This document shows positions 1-7,197 of a stretch of 8,883 bases of DNA, one piece after another (position 1 is the stretch's first letter; the number at the start of each line of letters is the position of its first letter). Both the position numbers and the translations under genes were made by a program. This stretch comes from Dehalococcoidia bacterium (GTDB lineage Bacteria > Chloroflexota > Dehalococcoidia > UBA6926). The notes beneath the pieces are model-generated. The model saw nothing but the letters and a program-made list of their open reading frames with translations. It searched no databases and was not told the origin of the DNA. The stretch is from NCBI GenBank assembly GCA_029941095.1, contig JAPYRO010000040.1:1-8883 (forward strand), read 5' to 3'.

Positions 1-1276
1 CTATAACTATAACGAACATGAGGAAGCTCTGGGAGTCGCGTCAGAAATCGAGAAATTAGTGAATCAAGAGGGATTAAGATACGGAGATATCGCTATTATG
101 TATCGTACGAATGCTCAGTCGAGAGCACCTGAGGAGGCGTTTGTTCGGTCTGGTCTTCCCTATAGAATTATAGGAGGCCTGAGGTTTTGGGAAAGGAAAG
201 AAGTCAAGGACTTGCTCGCTTATCTCCGTGTTATCCATAATCAATTTGATTCTCTTAGTTTGGCCCGAATAGTGAACGTTCCTGCTAGAGGTATCGGTCA
301 AAAAACAATGTCTTTACTTAACGGGTGGTCACAGTTAAATGATTTGTCACTCTATGAAGTAATCACCAATTCGGTACGGGAAGATTTCCAATATGAAAAG
401 TCTAGTGTTTCAACTATTAATACAAGAGCAAAAAAACAGCTGGAATTGTTTATGGCTATGCTTAAAAACCTGAACAATATAGCCGTGGAGGCAGATGTCC
501 TACAATTATTTGATCAGTTAATAGAAAGTATTCAGTATAAAAAATATATTGCAGAACAGGATAAGAGTGATGATAGATGGGAAAATATTCTTGAACTCCG
601 ATCTGCGATATCAGACTATCAGGATTTTGCGCCCGATATAGGGTTAAGTGCTTTCTTGGAATCAGCGGCATTGTCTACTGATCTGGATCAAATGGATGAT
701 AGTGGACCAGATGCGGTTACTCTGATTACTTTGCACCAGGCAAAAGGGTTAGAGTTCCCCGCAGTGTTTATGATTGGAATGGAAGAAGGTCTTTTGCCTC
801 ACCGTAGATCTATAGATTCTGGTGACATAGCAGAAATAGAGGAAGAACGAAGATTGTGCTACGTCGGGATGACGCGAGCCCGTAAAAGGCTTTATATGAC
901 CATTGCAACAAATCGTTCGATGTATGGTAATTATAATCCTGGAATGAGCCAGACTGCGGGCCCATCTCGGTTCTTGAAAGATATACCTTCTCACCTAATA
1001 TCTATTGAGGGTGATTCACGTTTACCAAAAGGGACAGATATTCTCGATCCAGATTCTTCGACAAGCCGTCGGGAACCCCAATCGCGTGACCGCGGTCGTA
1101 AGACCAGCCCTTTTCATCCGGGTGATCATGTGAAGCATAAAATATTTGGCGAAGGAGTAGTTGTAGGTTGTCTTATAACTCCGCTTGGCAACGACTTTGA
1201 GGTTACTGTGGCGTTCAAAGGACAGGGTGTTAAAAGATTACTTGCAAGTATCAGTAATTTGGAGATTTCCGATTGA
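1..1276 (+). CDS. pcrA: ATP-dependent DNA helicase, UvrD/PcrA family (5' partial, C-terminal part)
   Basis: Superfamily 1A 3'-5' DNA helicase acting in repair and in clearing transcription or replication conflicts. The frame is open from base 2, so the GTG at 59 is an internal valine; about 424 codons are visible and roughly 300 N-terminal residues (Walker A, Walker B and motifs Ia-III) lie off the left edge. Visible: motif IV region with DIAIMYRTNAQSR (about 86-124) and GLRFWERKEVKDLLAYLR; motif V TLHQAKGLEF (about 728-757); motif VI EEERRLCYVGMTRARKRLY (about 839-895), which carries the arginine finger. A linker rich in Ser, Arg and Asp is followed by a PcrA-type Tudor-like C-terminal domain (about 1112-1264; PGDHVKHKIFGEGVV), which in PcrA homologues contacts RNA polymerase. 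That domain favours PcrA/UvrD over Rep. The stop TGA at 1274-1276 overlaps the start of the RNase D gene by 4 nt. Confidence 0.95.
   Translation, partial: YNYNEHEEALGVASEIEKLVNQEGLRYGDIAIMYRTNAQSRAPEEAFVRSGLPYRIIGGLRFWERKEVKDLLAYLRVIHNQFDSLSLARIVNVPARGIGQKTMSLLNGWSQLNDLSLYEVITNSVREDFQYEKSSVSTINTRAKKQLELFMAMLKNLNNIAVEADVLQLFDQLIESIQYKKYIAEQDKSDDRWENILELRSAISDYQDFAPDIGLSAFLESAALSTDLDQMDDSGPDAVTLITLHQAKGLEFPAVFMIGMEEGLLPHRRSIDSGDIAEIEEERRLCYVGMTRARKRLYMTIATNRSMYGNYNPGMSQTAGPSRFLKDIPSHLISIEGDSRLPKGTDILDPDSSTSRREPQSRDRGRKTSPFHPGDHVKHKIFGEGVVVGCLITPLGNDFEVTVAFKGQGVKRLLASISNLEISD
1261..1265 (+). promoter_or_regulatory. Ribosome binding site for the TTG-started RNase D gene
   Basis: GGAGA lies 7 nt upstream of the TTG at 1273 and inside the last codons of the helicase gene. 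It decides the non-ATG start: the next in-frame ATG (Met63) would remove the first catalytic motif (Asp28/Glu30). Confidence 0.65.
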
Positions 1277-2400
1277 TTGAGAAACTTGTTAGCAATGAGA
1301 GAGATCTATCTAGTTTAGTTGATCACCTATTGAAAGAACAGACAGTTGCAATAGATACTGAATCAAATAGTTTCTTTGGGTATCCAGAAAAAGTTTGCCT
1401 GATTCAAATTGCCACTGATTCTGAAACTTGGATTATAGATCCTCTATCGATTAGCAACATGAACCCACTAGGTAAATTGCTAGAATCACAAAAAGTTCAA
1501 AAAATTATTCACGCCGCAGAAAATGATCTTCGAGTTATCGACAGAGATTGGAAATTCAACGTTCGGAATATTTTTGATACCAGCATAGCGGGGAAATTTT
1601 GTGGTTATGAGAGAACTGGCCTCGATGTTGTTCTTGAAAGAACGATAGGAATTGTTATCGAGAAAAACAAAAAATTACAGCGAGCTAATTGGGGCCTTCG
1701 TCCCCTGCCAACAGAGGCTTTGAACTATGCTGAGACAGATGTTGTTTATCTAGTTAAGTTGAGAGATGGCTTGATAACCAAATTACAAGACCTTGGTAGA
1801 GTGGACTGGGTTAAAGAAGAATTTAGGAGAATAGAGCATGTGAGATATACACCCCCAGCACCTCCTGAGGTAGCTTTTTTTTCGATGAAAGGTAGTCACG
1901 CTTTGGGACCTAAAGAACTATCTGTTTTGAAAACCTTATATGAATTCCGAGATTTGCAGGCGAGGAAAAGAGACATTCCCCCGTTTAAAATCATGTCTAA
2001 TGAAGTGCTCTTACATTTAAGTAAGAACCCATACGTTCCCTTTGATAAAATTTCAGGATTGTCACGTAAATTATCTCAACAATTCTTGCGACAATTAAAA
2101 AATAGAATAAATGATGGGTTAAAAGGCGATGGAATACCCAGACCGATTCAAGCTAAGAGAGACAAAAAAATCGGTGTTGTTGAATATGCCGCAAGATTTA
2201 AAGAACTAAAGAAATGGCGAGAACATATAGGGAAAAAATTGAATTTAGACCCACCTCTCATATGGCCTACGAACAGCTTGAATCAGCTTGCGCGCTTACC
2301 TGATTCCATAGATAGAGAAATATCAGAATCAGAAGACGTGCGTGTCTGGCAGAAAAGTGAATTCGAAGGAGAGATTAGAAATAAATTGGGTGATTTATGA
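1273..2400 (+). CDS. rnd: Ribonuclease D (DEDDy 3'-5' exoribonuclease with HRDC domain)
   Basis: Cytoplasmic 3'-5' exoribonuclease that, in characterised homologues, trims 3' ends of tRNA precursors and other stable RNAs using two metal ions. All DEDDy residues are visible: AIDTES (Asp28, Glu30), HAAENDL (Asp85) and the last motif YAETDVVYL (Tyr152, Asp156). The substrate-side segment LQRANWGLRPLP (135-146) matches the RNase D signature. A proline-rich linker (193-199) leads to an HRDC domain (about 212-285; LGPKELSVLKTLYEFRDLQA), then a second helical HRDC-like segment (about 300-345). The length of 375 aa is the same as the E. coli enzyme. The start is TTG at 1273, supported by GGAG at 1261-1264 with a good spacing and by a 4-nt overlap with the helicase stop, implying translational coupling. 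It converges on the acetyltransferase gene with a 15-bp gap. Confidence 0.93.
   Translation: MIEKLVSNERDLSSLVDHLLKEQTVAIDTESNSFFGYPEKVCLIQIATDSETWIIDPLSISNMNPLGKLLESQKVQKIIHAAENDLRVIDRDWKFNVRNIFDTSIAGKFCGYERTGLDVVLERTIGIVIEKNKKLQRANWGLRPLPTEALNYAETDVVYLVKLRDGLITKLQDLGRVDWVKEEFRRIEHVRYTPPAPPEVAFFSMKGSHALGPKELSVLKTLYEFRDLQARKRDIPPFKIMSNEVLLHLSKNPYVPFDKISGLSRKLSQQFLRQLKNRINDGLKGDGIPRPIQAKRDKKIGVVEYAARFKELKKWREHIGKKLNLDPPLIWPTNSLNQLARLPDSIDREISESEDVRVWQKSEFEGEIRNKLGDL
1857..1882 (+). other. Terminator-like hairpin plus T8 run inside the RNase D gene
   Basis: ACCTC (1860-1864) can pair with GAGGT (1867-1871), and AGC (1857-1859) with GCT (1873-1875) across a bulged A. The last pairs of the central stem leave only a 2-nt loop, so a 4-bp stem with a 4-nt loop is more realistic. 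A run of eight T follows immediately (1875-1882). This resembles a weak intrinsic terminator, but lies in coding sequence for the linker between the exonuclease and HRDC domains. Whether it functions is inference. Confidence 0.3.
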
Positions 2401-2415
2401 TAGATGATTTTGTTG

Positions 2416-2952
2416 TTATATTTCGTTGTTACTCGGTATTTCCCATTCGCCCCTACTTAATTCCATAAGGATAAACTGATATTTCCCTTGCCGAGAAGCA
2501 CCATATTTAGAAAACCCAATTTTATCGAAGGCTCGTTGTGCTCGTATGTTCCAGTCTAGTGTTTTTAAATATATTCGATCCAACTCGAGATGTTGAAACA
2601 TGTAATTGACTAAGAGACTAACGGCTTCAGTGCCAAACCCTCCGTTCCAATATCCGCGATCTCCAATCATCACACCTAGCTCTGCTTGGTTTTTCTTTGT
2701 ATCAAGATCATAATACATACAATTCCCTATGTGGGTAGAATCCTCTATAGTTTCAACAGCGAATCGATAGCTTCGCGGCGTCGGATACCGTAAATCCTCT
2801 TTATGTATTCTCTGGTACTGGTCAAACGGGATATTTAGCCTAGGAGCCGCGTCAAGTTCCGCTAATTCTAAATCGGCCCGCCAAACATAATCATTCCAGG
2901 CATCGTCTGTATATTTTTCTCTGAGCCTCACTTTGGTTCCTTTTAAATTCAT
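2416..2952 (-). CDS. GNAT-family N-acetyltransferase, RimJ/RimL-like
   Basis: Predicted acetyl-CoA-dependent N-acetyltransferase of 178 aa; the acceptor (protein N-terminus, small molecule or other) cannot be read from sequence. Seen: an N-terminal strand MNLKGTKVRLRE typical of the RimJ/RimL-type Acetyltransf_3 group; core beta-strands with HIGNCMYYDLD (about 75-84) and AELGVMIGDRGYWNGGFGT (about 91-108), the latter the CoA pyrophosphate loop; and motif B NIRAQRAFDKIGF (about 135-147). I chose ATG at 2952 because the family fold begins there and it lies 4 nt past the Nudix stop. The frame is open further, to a start-type codon at 3015, but that adds 21 unmatched residues and overlaps the Nudix gene. 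No Shine-Dalgarno sits at normal spacing, so translation probably depends on the upstream gene. The GNCMYY and IGDR.YW pattern recalls a GNAT group I associate with Chloroflexota. It is last in the five-gene minus-strand operon. Confidence 0.88.
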   Translation of the reverse strand: MNLKGTKVRLREKYTDDAWNDYVWRADLELAELDAAPRLNIPFDQYQRIHKEDLRYPTPRSYRFAVETIEDSTHIGNCMYYDLDTKKNQAELGVMIGDRGYWNGGFGTEAVSLLVNYMFQHLELDRIYLKTLDWNIRAQRAFDKIGFSKYGASRQGKYQFILMELSRGEWEIPSNNEI

Positions 2953-2956
2953 TTCA

Positions 2957-3406
2957 TTAATGGAAATCAAATTCCTCCTCTTGTAGTACAGCAGCTCTAG
3001 CAATTTTGATAACATCTAAATCGGTTTCATAAGCCATAAATTTGTGAGCATCTGGTTCCGCTAGCCAACGAACTGTATCAAACTCATCATCGGGTCTATC
3101 AAAAGATCCACCTATTTGTTTCATCAAAAAGAAATATACATCTTTTTCAATAATTGTGCTCCCTAACTGAAAATTATAATGGACTCTTTTAAGAGGGGCT
3201 ATAATTTCAACTTTTCGTCCGGTTTCTTCCTCAACTTCTCTTAAAGCCGTTTGGTCTCTTGCCTCGCCATTGATGGGCGTTCCTTTTGGTAACATCCATT
3301 GTGTAGGGTTAACTCGTCCGCAAATCACAACCTCAAATTGGCCATCTTTTTGACGAAATATTACCCCACCTGATGACTCTACCGATTTATGGTTTTTGTG
3401 GGTCAT
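2957..3406 (-). CDS. Nudix hydrolase (MutT/Ap4A-hydrolase-like)
   Basis: Hydrolase of nucleoside diphosphates linked to another moiety; candidate substrates for this small size class are diadenosine polyphosphates or damaged or excess nucleotides, and the sequence does not decide. The 149-aa protein has a Nudix box at residues 42-63 that fits GX5EX7REUXEEXG: Gly42, Glu48, then REVEEETG at 56-63 with the metal-binding Glu57, Glu60 and Glu61. The hydrophobic residue usual after the final Gly is Arg64. The strand before the box has SSGGVIFR (11-18) and the WMLPKGTP approach (37-44), typical of MutT/Ap4A-type enzymes. The tail is acidic (EEEFDFH). It lies 8 nt after the HEAT gene and 4 nt before the acetyltransferase; upstream there is only a weak purine stretch, so coupled translation is likely. 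Confidence 0.9.
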   Translation of the reverse strand: MTHKNHKSVESSGGVIFRQKDGQFEVVICGRVNPTQWMLPKGTPINGEARDQTALREVEEETGRKVEIIAPLKRVHYNFQLGSTIIEKDVYFFLMKQIGGSFDRPDDEFDTVRWLAEPDAHKFMAYETDLDVIKIARAAVLQEEEFDFH

Positions 3407-3414
3407 TGTTTATT

Positions 3415-4443
3415 TTACTCATCAATATCCTCTAACCCTTCATCGAAGTTAGAAAAAATTTCGTCGAGCTCCTCTGCAGGGGTAGAAAATGGTTCGTATA
3501 TATTCCCACTTGATATTTCCTCTATAGATAATTGTTCTTTTTCCATACTTTCTAATGCATCTTGAGCAACGGATCTAATATTAGTATTTTCGTGCTGTAA
3601 AAAGCGCGTTAAGACTTTTATAGAGGTACTGCCTCCAATGAGATTTAGGGCTGTTACAACTTGAGAAACCACTTCAAAACTAACGTCATTTCCCATTCTT
3701 GCTAAGTCAGGGATTAAAGACTCATCTCCAATTCTTCCAGCTGCTCCTGCCGCTTCAAATCTGATCTCAGGATTAGGATTGTCCATTTCGTCTAGTATAT
3801 AGGGTATCCATTCGGAGTCTCCATTCTCTCCCATTGAGAATATTGCGGATGCTCTTAATCGTTCATCCAAGCTGTTGTAATTATCTAAGATAATATCGCG
3901 AACTTCTGGTGTATTATACGGCGATAGAGCTTCAATTATTCGCCTCTTAATATCCGCTGGAGTTTCCTGCTGAACGTCGCTCGGATCGTCATCAAGTAAT
4001 GATTGTAACGTTTCATAAATATTAGTCGAATCCCGATCTAATAATTTGCCTTGCTCTGCAAGAACGGAAAACCTACGTAATCCGATAGCAGCCGCTATTT
4101 TGACGGCATCACTATCATCTTTTGTTAACATCTCCAACAACGGCTCTATTAGAGATCTTTCGTCATATTCCCAAAGGCCATGTATTGAGATTTCCCTTAT
4201 TTCCTGCCGTTGGCTATTTAATTCCCTTAGGAATATTTCATCGAAATTGACGTCGAACCGATCTTCGGTAATGTTGATCAAATGATCCAGAATCTGTGTT
4301 TCTCTTTCTAATTCTAGAGCAGATAACTTCTCTGATACTATATCTGCGAAATTAGGCTCTATATCGGATAATAAAGTGACTTCCAAGGACGCAATTGGCG
4401 TCCCTGGGTCTTCTATGGCTTTTAGAATACCTTCGTTAACCAT
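3415..4443 (-). CDS. HEAT-repeat protein of unknown function with acidic C-terminal tail
   Basis: A 342-aa soluble protein with no signal peptide or membrane segment. I recognise the fold but not a specific gene. From about residue 79 to 300 it consists of degenerate helical pairs of HEAT/PBS-lyase type, for example IREISIHGLWEYDERSLIEP (82-101), RRIIEALSPYNTPEVRDIIL (167-186), IRFEAAGAAGRIGDESLIPD (227-246) and the following QVVTALNLIGGSTSIKVLTR (261-280), giving roughly five units. The last 22 residues contain ten Asp or Glu, two Phe and no Lys or Arg, looking like a flexible acidic peptide. HEAT solenoids usually bind proteins or act as scaffolds, so a role as partner or adaptor for the neighbouring TldD/TldE protease is a reasonable inference but unproven. 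ATG at 4443 follows the TldE stop by 8 nt with no proper Shine-Dalgarno. Confidence 0.85.
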   Translation of the reverse strand: MVNEGILKAIEDPGTPIASLEVTLLSDIEPNFADIVSEKLSALELERETQILDHLINITEDRFDVNFDEIFLRELNSQRQEIREISIHGLWEYDERSLIEPLLEMLTKDDSDAVKIAAAIGLRRFSVLAEQGKLLDRDSTNIYETLQSLLDDDPSDVQQETPADIKRRIIEALSPYNTPEVRDIILDNYNSLDERLRASAIFSMGENGDSEWIPYILDEMDNPNPEIRFEAAGAAGRIGDESLIPDLARMGNDVSFEVVSQVVTALNLIGGSTSIKVLTRFLQHENTNIRSVAQDALESMEKEQLSIEEISSGNIYEPFSTPAEELDEIFSNFDEGLEDIDE

Positions 4444-4451
4444 TGTCTAAA

Positions 4452-5786
4452 TTATTTACCTTGACGTGGGGAAATAGAAATATCTCCACACAGTATTGGT
4501 GGGCTTAATAACGATCCACCAATCTCTTCAGATTCGTTTCCAACTTCATCTAAATTATTTAATGCGTCGTATATATTGCAATTTAACATCGTGTCTTTTA
4601 CTCGGCCTTTGATCACCCCATTCTTCACTCTGTAACCCAATAAAATATTTCCTCCAGCGTCTCCACCTAAGGTGTTACCTTGGCCCATTCCGATAAGTTG
4701 TTCGACCACAATCCCATCTTTTATTTTACCTAGGAGGTTTTCTGTACTTGAATTACCTTCTGCTATTGTTAGATAAGAACTAGTAACTGTTGGCATTGAA
4801 CCTAAGCCTCTGGATGCGTTACCGGTACTTTCCTTGCCACTCTGCCCCCCTGTTTGGAGGTCGTACAAAATGGTCTCCAACATGCCATTTTTAACGAGAT
4901 GCCTTGGAACTGTTGGGACACCTTCATCATCTGCAAATCGAGCAGTCAGTTTATTGTTGAGCCAAGGATCATCATATATTGAAATTCGCTCATCAAAAAT
5001 TCTTGTTCCAATCTTATCCGCTAGAGGTGAGGATCCATGCAGTACTGATTTGCCATTTATGCCTGATAGGAATGGGCTGAGAAGTATAGAGATCACAGCT
5101 CTTGGCATAAACAAAACAGGTAGGTTTCCCGAAGGTGAATCCACTGTATTTTTACCCCAATCTAATTGCCGTTCAACACCGGATATCAGTGGTCCAAAAT
5201 CCCAATCCGGTTGGATACCTCTTTTTCTCTCTGAAACGAATAACATATCCGTCCCTCTTATCAAGGTTCCAGATAACCAAGAAGAGAAACTGCTTTTTTC
5301 GTAGGAAAAGCTTAGCCCATTTGAATTAACCAACCCGAATTGAGACGTTGATTTTTGAAGACCTGCATCAAACAAAACGTCGTTTTTTCCTGGTTTAACC
5401 TCTTGAATCATGGATTTTCCAGATTCAATCATTCTTTCGATCGGTATTGATCCAACGGAAGGATCAATTGTATTTACTGAACCGAAATTTTGATCCGACG
5501 GAAAGCTAAAATGGGCTTCAGGGCCAAATTTCGATAAATCTTGAGCACGCTCAATAGCGAGCATGTAATTTTCCGGATTGTTTGTTGAAGAGATCCCAAT
5601 TTTTCCATCTTTTATAACCCTTATTCCAATTCCCCAGGATTCCCTTGTTTCAATATCTTTTAATTGTTCCGCTTCAAAACCCACGGGAGTTGAGATATTC
5701 TGATACAGTAATATTTCTGCTTGATTAGATGCTTTTGTTGCATAATCCAGGGCCTTTTCTAATAATTCTTTATCTTGCGCATCCAT
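4452..5786 (-). CDS. pmbA: TldE/PmbA-type subunit of the TldD-TldE metalloprotease
   Basis: Non-metal-binding partner of TldD. In E. coli, TldE (PmbA) and TldD form a heterodimer that takes unfolded peptides into an internal chamber; known substrates are the microcin B17 leader peptide and the antitoxin CcdA. The 444-aa protein shows the family layout: an N-terminal domain to about residue 200, then the C-terminal domain starting LPVLFMPRAVISILLSPFLSG (222-242, cited in part). This is the place where TldD carries HExxxH, and here no such motif is present, identifying TldE. DDEGVPT (286-292) and a glycine-rich GMGQGNTLGGDAGGN (366-380) are conserved family features. The start ATG at 5786 is 1 nt past the TldD stop and has GGAGG at 5795-5799 (complement) 8 nt upstream. 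It is second in the five-gene operon. Confidence 0.92.
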   Translation of the reverse strand: MDAQDKELLEKALDYATKASNQAEILLYQNISTPVGFEAEQLKDIETRESWGIGIRVIKDGKIGISSTNNPENYMLAIERAQDLSKFGPEAHFSFPSDQNFGSVNTIDPSVGSIPIERMIESGKSMIQEVKPGKNDVLFDAGLQKSTSQFGLVNSNGLSFSYEKSSFSSWLSGTLIRGTDMLFVSERKRGIQPDWDFGPLISGVERQLDWGKNTVDSPSGNLPVLFMPRAVISILLSPFLSGINGKSVLHGSSPLADKIGTRIFDERISIYDDPWLNNKLTARFADDEGVPTVPRHLVKNGMLETILYDLQTGGQSGKESTGNASRGLGSMPTVTSSYLTIAEGNSSTENLLGKIKDGIVVEQLIGMGQGNTLGGDAGGNILLGYRVKNGVIKGRVKDTMLNCNIYDALNNLDEVGNESEEIGGSLLSPPILCGDISISPRQGK

Positions 5787-5787
5787 T

Positions 5788-7146
5788 TTATGATCCTCCG
5801 AGGAGGCAGTTTTGGATTCTTATGTGCGGGCTTCCATTAGATACTGCTAAGGGCGATTGGCCGGCTTTTCCGCATCCTCCTCCTTGATTCATATCAAGAT
5901 CATTTGCAACAGCATCTAAGTTTTCAAGAGTAGTAAATACGTTGCCTGATAGGACGACCGGCCTAAGAAGCTCTTCTACTTTGCCATTTCTTATTCTGTA
6001 CGCTTCTCCAGCGGAAAAAGTAAACATTTCCATACTGGTCATACCTCCATACCAGTTTTTCGCATATACTCCATCTTTGACTTCAGATATTAGCTCTTCA
6101 ACTGTTGCCTCCCCAGGCTCTATGTATGTATTTGTCATCCTAACAATAGGCGGGTGTCTGTAATCTATCGCTCGTGCATTTCCAGTAGTTGACTCCCCCA
6201 TTTTTGAGGCAGTTTCTCTTGAATGGAGGCGACCAACTAACTTGCCTTCGTGGATTAATTGGGATTTTTGCGAAGGAACTCCCTCATCATCATAATCATA
6301 GGACCCTCTTAATCCAGGAATGCTGGCGCCGTCAACAATATTTAAATGGTTTCCTCCGAATTTTCTTCCAAGAACCATTATTTCTTTCATCTGTTGATTT
6401 TCATATATAAAATCTGATTCTGATAAATGGCCAAAGGCTTCGTGGGCAAATACCCCACCAAGAATTGGGTCACATATGACGGTGTATTCTCCTCCATCTA
6501 ATTGAGGAGCCAAAAGAAGGTCGTTAGCTTTTTCTGATATTTCTTTCATCTGTTTTTCAAGATTCAGTACGATTCCATAATCCCCAAGGCTTCCAATACT
6601 AATACCATATTGTTGAACGTCATTTTCTTTTTTTGCGACTGCTCTAGCACCGAGTGTTACATCGATTCTTTCTTGCGCAATGTAACTTCCTTCGGAATTT
6701 GCAAAATGTGTTGTTCGTTTTCGATCTCCGTAGTTGATACTCGTACTTTGTAAAGTTTCTACAGTCCAGAGCGCTTCTATGTATTCCTTCAAATTATCTA
6801 CTTTTTGTTCAATAGTTACTTCGAAAGGATCCATCTCAATGACCGGGTCGATTGTTGTTATAACAGGATCTGCGGCAATTATGGATCCTCCGTTGCCATT
6901 CGCCATCCTTGCTTGCTGTACAGCTAATTCAACTTTTGATCGTAGATTTTCCGTTTTCGTAAAAGTGACAAATCCCCAGGCTCCGTTAACGTAGGCTCTC
7001 GCGCAGCCACCACTATTGAGGGAACTGCTGATATCTTCTAAATCTCGTCCTCTATATGAAATACGATTCCCATCTAGCGTTTCTAATCTTAGTTCAACGT
7101 AATCAGCGTTATGCCCTTTTAAAGCGTTCACCATTAAATCTTGCAT
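5788..7146 (-). CDS. tldD: TldD metalloprotease catalytic subunit
   Basis: Zinc metalloprotease subunit of the cytoplasmic TldD-TldE heterodimer, which cleaves unfolded peptides such as RiPP leaders. From ATG 7146 the protein has 452 aa. The metal site is complete: HEAFGH at about 235-240 (His235 and His240 as ligands, Glu236 catalytic) and Cys425 in GGGCGKAGQSP, which matches the third, cysteine ligand of E. coli TldD. DDEGVPS (about 286-292) and the GGMTSMEMFTFSAGEAYRI region are also family-typical. A TTG at 7149 is in frame one codon upstream, but ATG is preferred; AGAGAGGG (complement of 7151-7158) lies just before it. It is the first gene of the minus-strand operon and divergent from the endonuclease III gene across 51 bp. 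No RiPP precursor peptide is seen beside it. Confidence 0.95.
   Translation of the reverse strand: MQDLMVNALKGHNADYVELRLETLDGNRISYRGRDLEDISSSLNSGGCARAYVNGAWGFVTFTKTENLRSKVELAVQQARMANGNGGSIIAADPVITTIDPVIEMDPFEVTIEQKVDNLKEYIEALWTVETLQSTSINYGDRKRTTHFANSEGSYIAQERIDVTLGARAVAKKENDVQQYGISIGSLGDYGIVLNLEKQMKEISEKANDLLLAPQLDGGEYTVICDPILGGVFAHEAFGHLSESDFIYENQQMKEIMVLGRKFGGNHLNIVDGASIPGLRGSYDYDDEGVPSQKSQLIHEGKLVGRLHSRETASKMGESTTGNARAIDYRHPPIVRMTNTYIEPGEATVEELISEVKDGVYAKNWYGGMTSMEMFTFSAGEAYRIRNGKVEELLRPVVLSGNVFTTLENLDAVANDLDMNQGGGCGKAGQSPLAVSNGSPHIRIQNCLLGGS
5795..5799 (-). promoter_or_regulatory. Ribosome binding site of tldE inside the tldD 3' end
   Basis: GGAGG on the minus strand, 8 nt before the ATG at 5786. 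It is the strongest Shine-Dalgarno in the operon and lies in the last Gly codons of tldD. The mRNA stretch CCTCCTCGGAGG (5806 to 5795) could fold into a short 4-bp stem over it; translating ribosomes on tldD would open this, which fits coupled 1:1 production of the two subunits. Confidence 0.6.
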
Positions 7147-7185
7147 CAAACCCTCTCTTCTTTTTGTAGCTAGGTTACCGCAGTG

Positions 7186-7191
7186 TAGAAT
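7186..7191 (+). promoter_or_regulatory. Possible -10 element of the endonuclease III gene (leaderless transcript)
   Basis: TAGAAT matches the bacterial -10 consensus at five of six positions and ends 6 nt before the ATG at 7198, so transcription would begin at or next to the start codon. A weak -35 candidate is TTGTAG at 7164-7169 (16-bp spacing). No Shine-Dalgarno precedes the ATG, which agrees with a leaderless mRNA. This is a prediction from spacing only. Confidence 0.35.
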
Positions 7192-7197
7192 ATTTGT

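Noticed and set aside
74..301. Minus-strand and + strand short open frames within the helicase, HEAT and tldD genes
   Set aside because: They lie wholly inside well-supported genes, have low-complexity Ser/Ile-rich translations, and lack start signals.
2401..2415. Possible bidirectional terminator between the convergent RNase D and acetyltransferase genes
   Set aside because: No inverted repeat is visible in the 15-bp gap or just around it; termination must be Rho-dependent, lie within the genes, or be antisense-overlapping.
4834..5304. 156-codon open frame antisense to tldE
   Set aside because: Shadow of the TldE gene: no recognisable domain, no ribosome binding site, and the opposite strand is a clear family member along its full length.
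2416..7146. Idea of a RiPP biosynthetic cluster centred on TldD/TldE
   Set aside because: No short precursor gene, no room for one in gaps of at most 8 nt, and no cyclodehydratase, radical SAM, lanthionine or export gene in the window. TldD/E is also common as a housekeeping protease.
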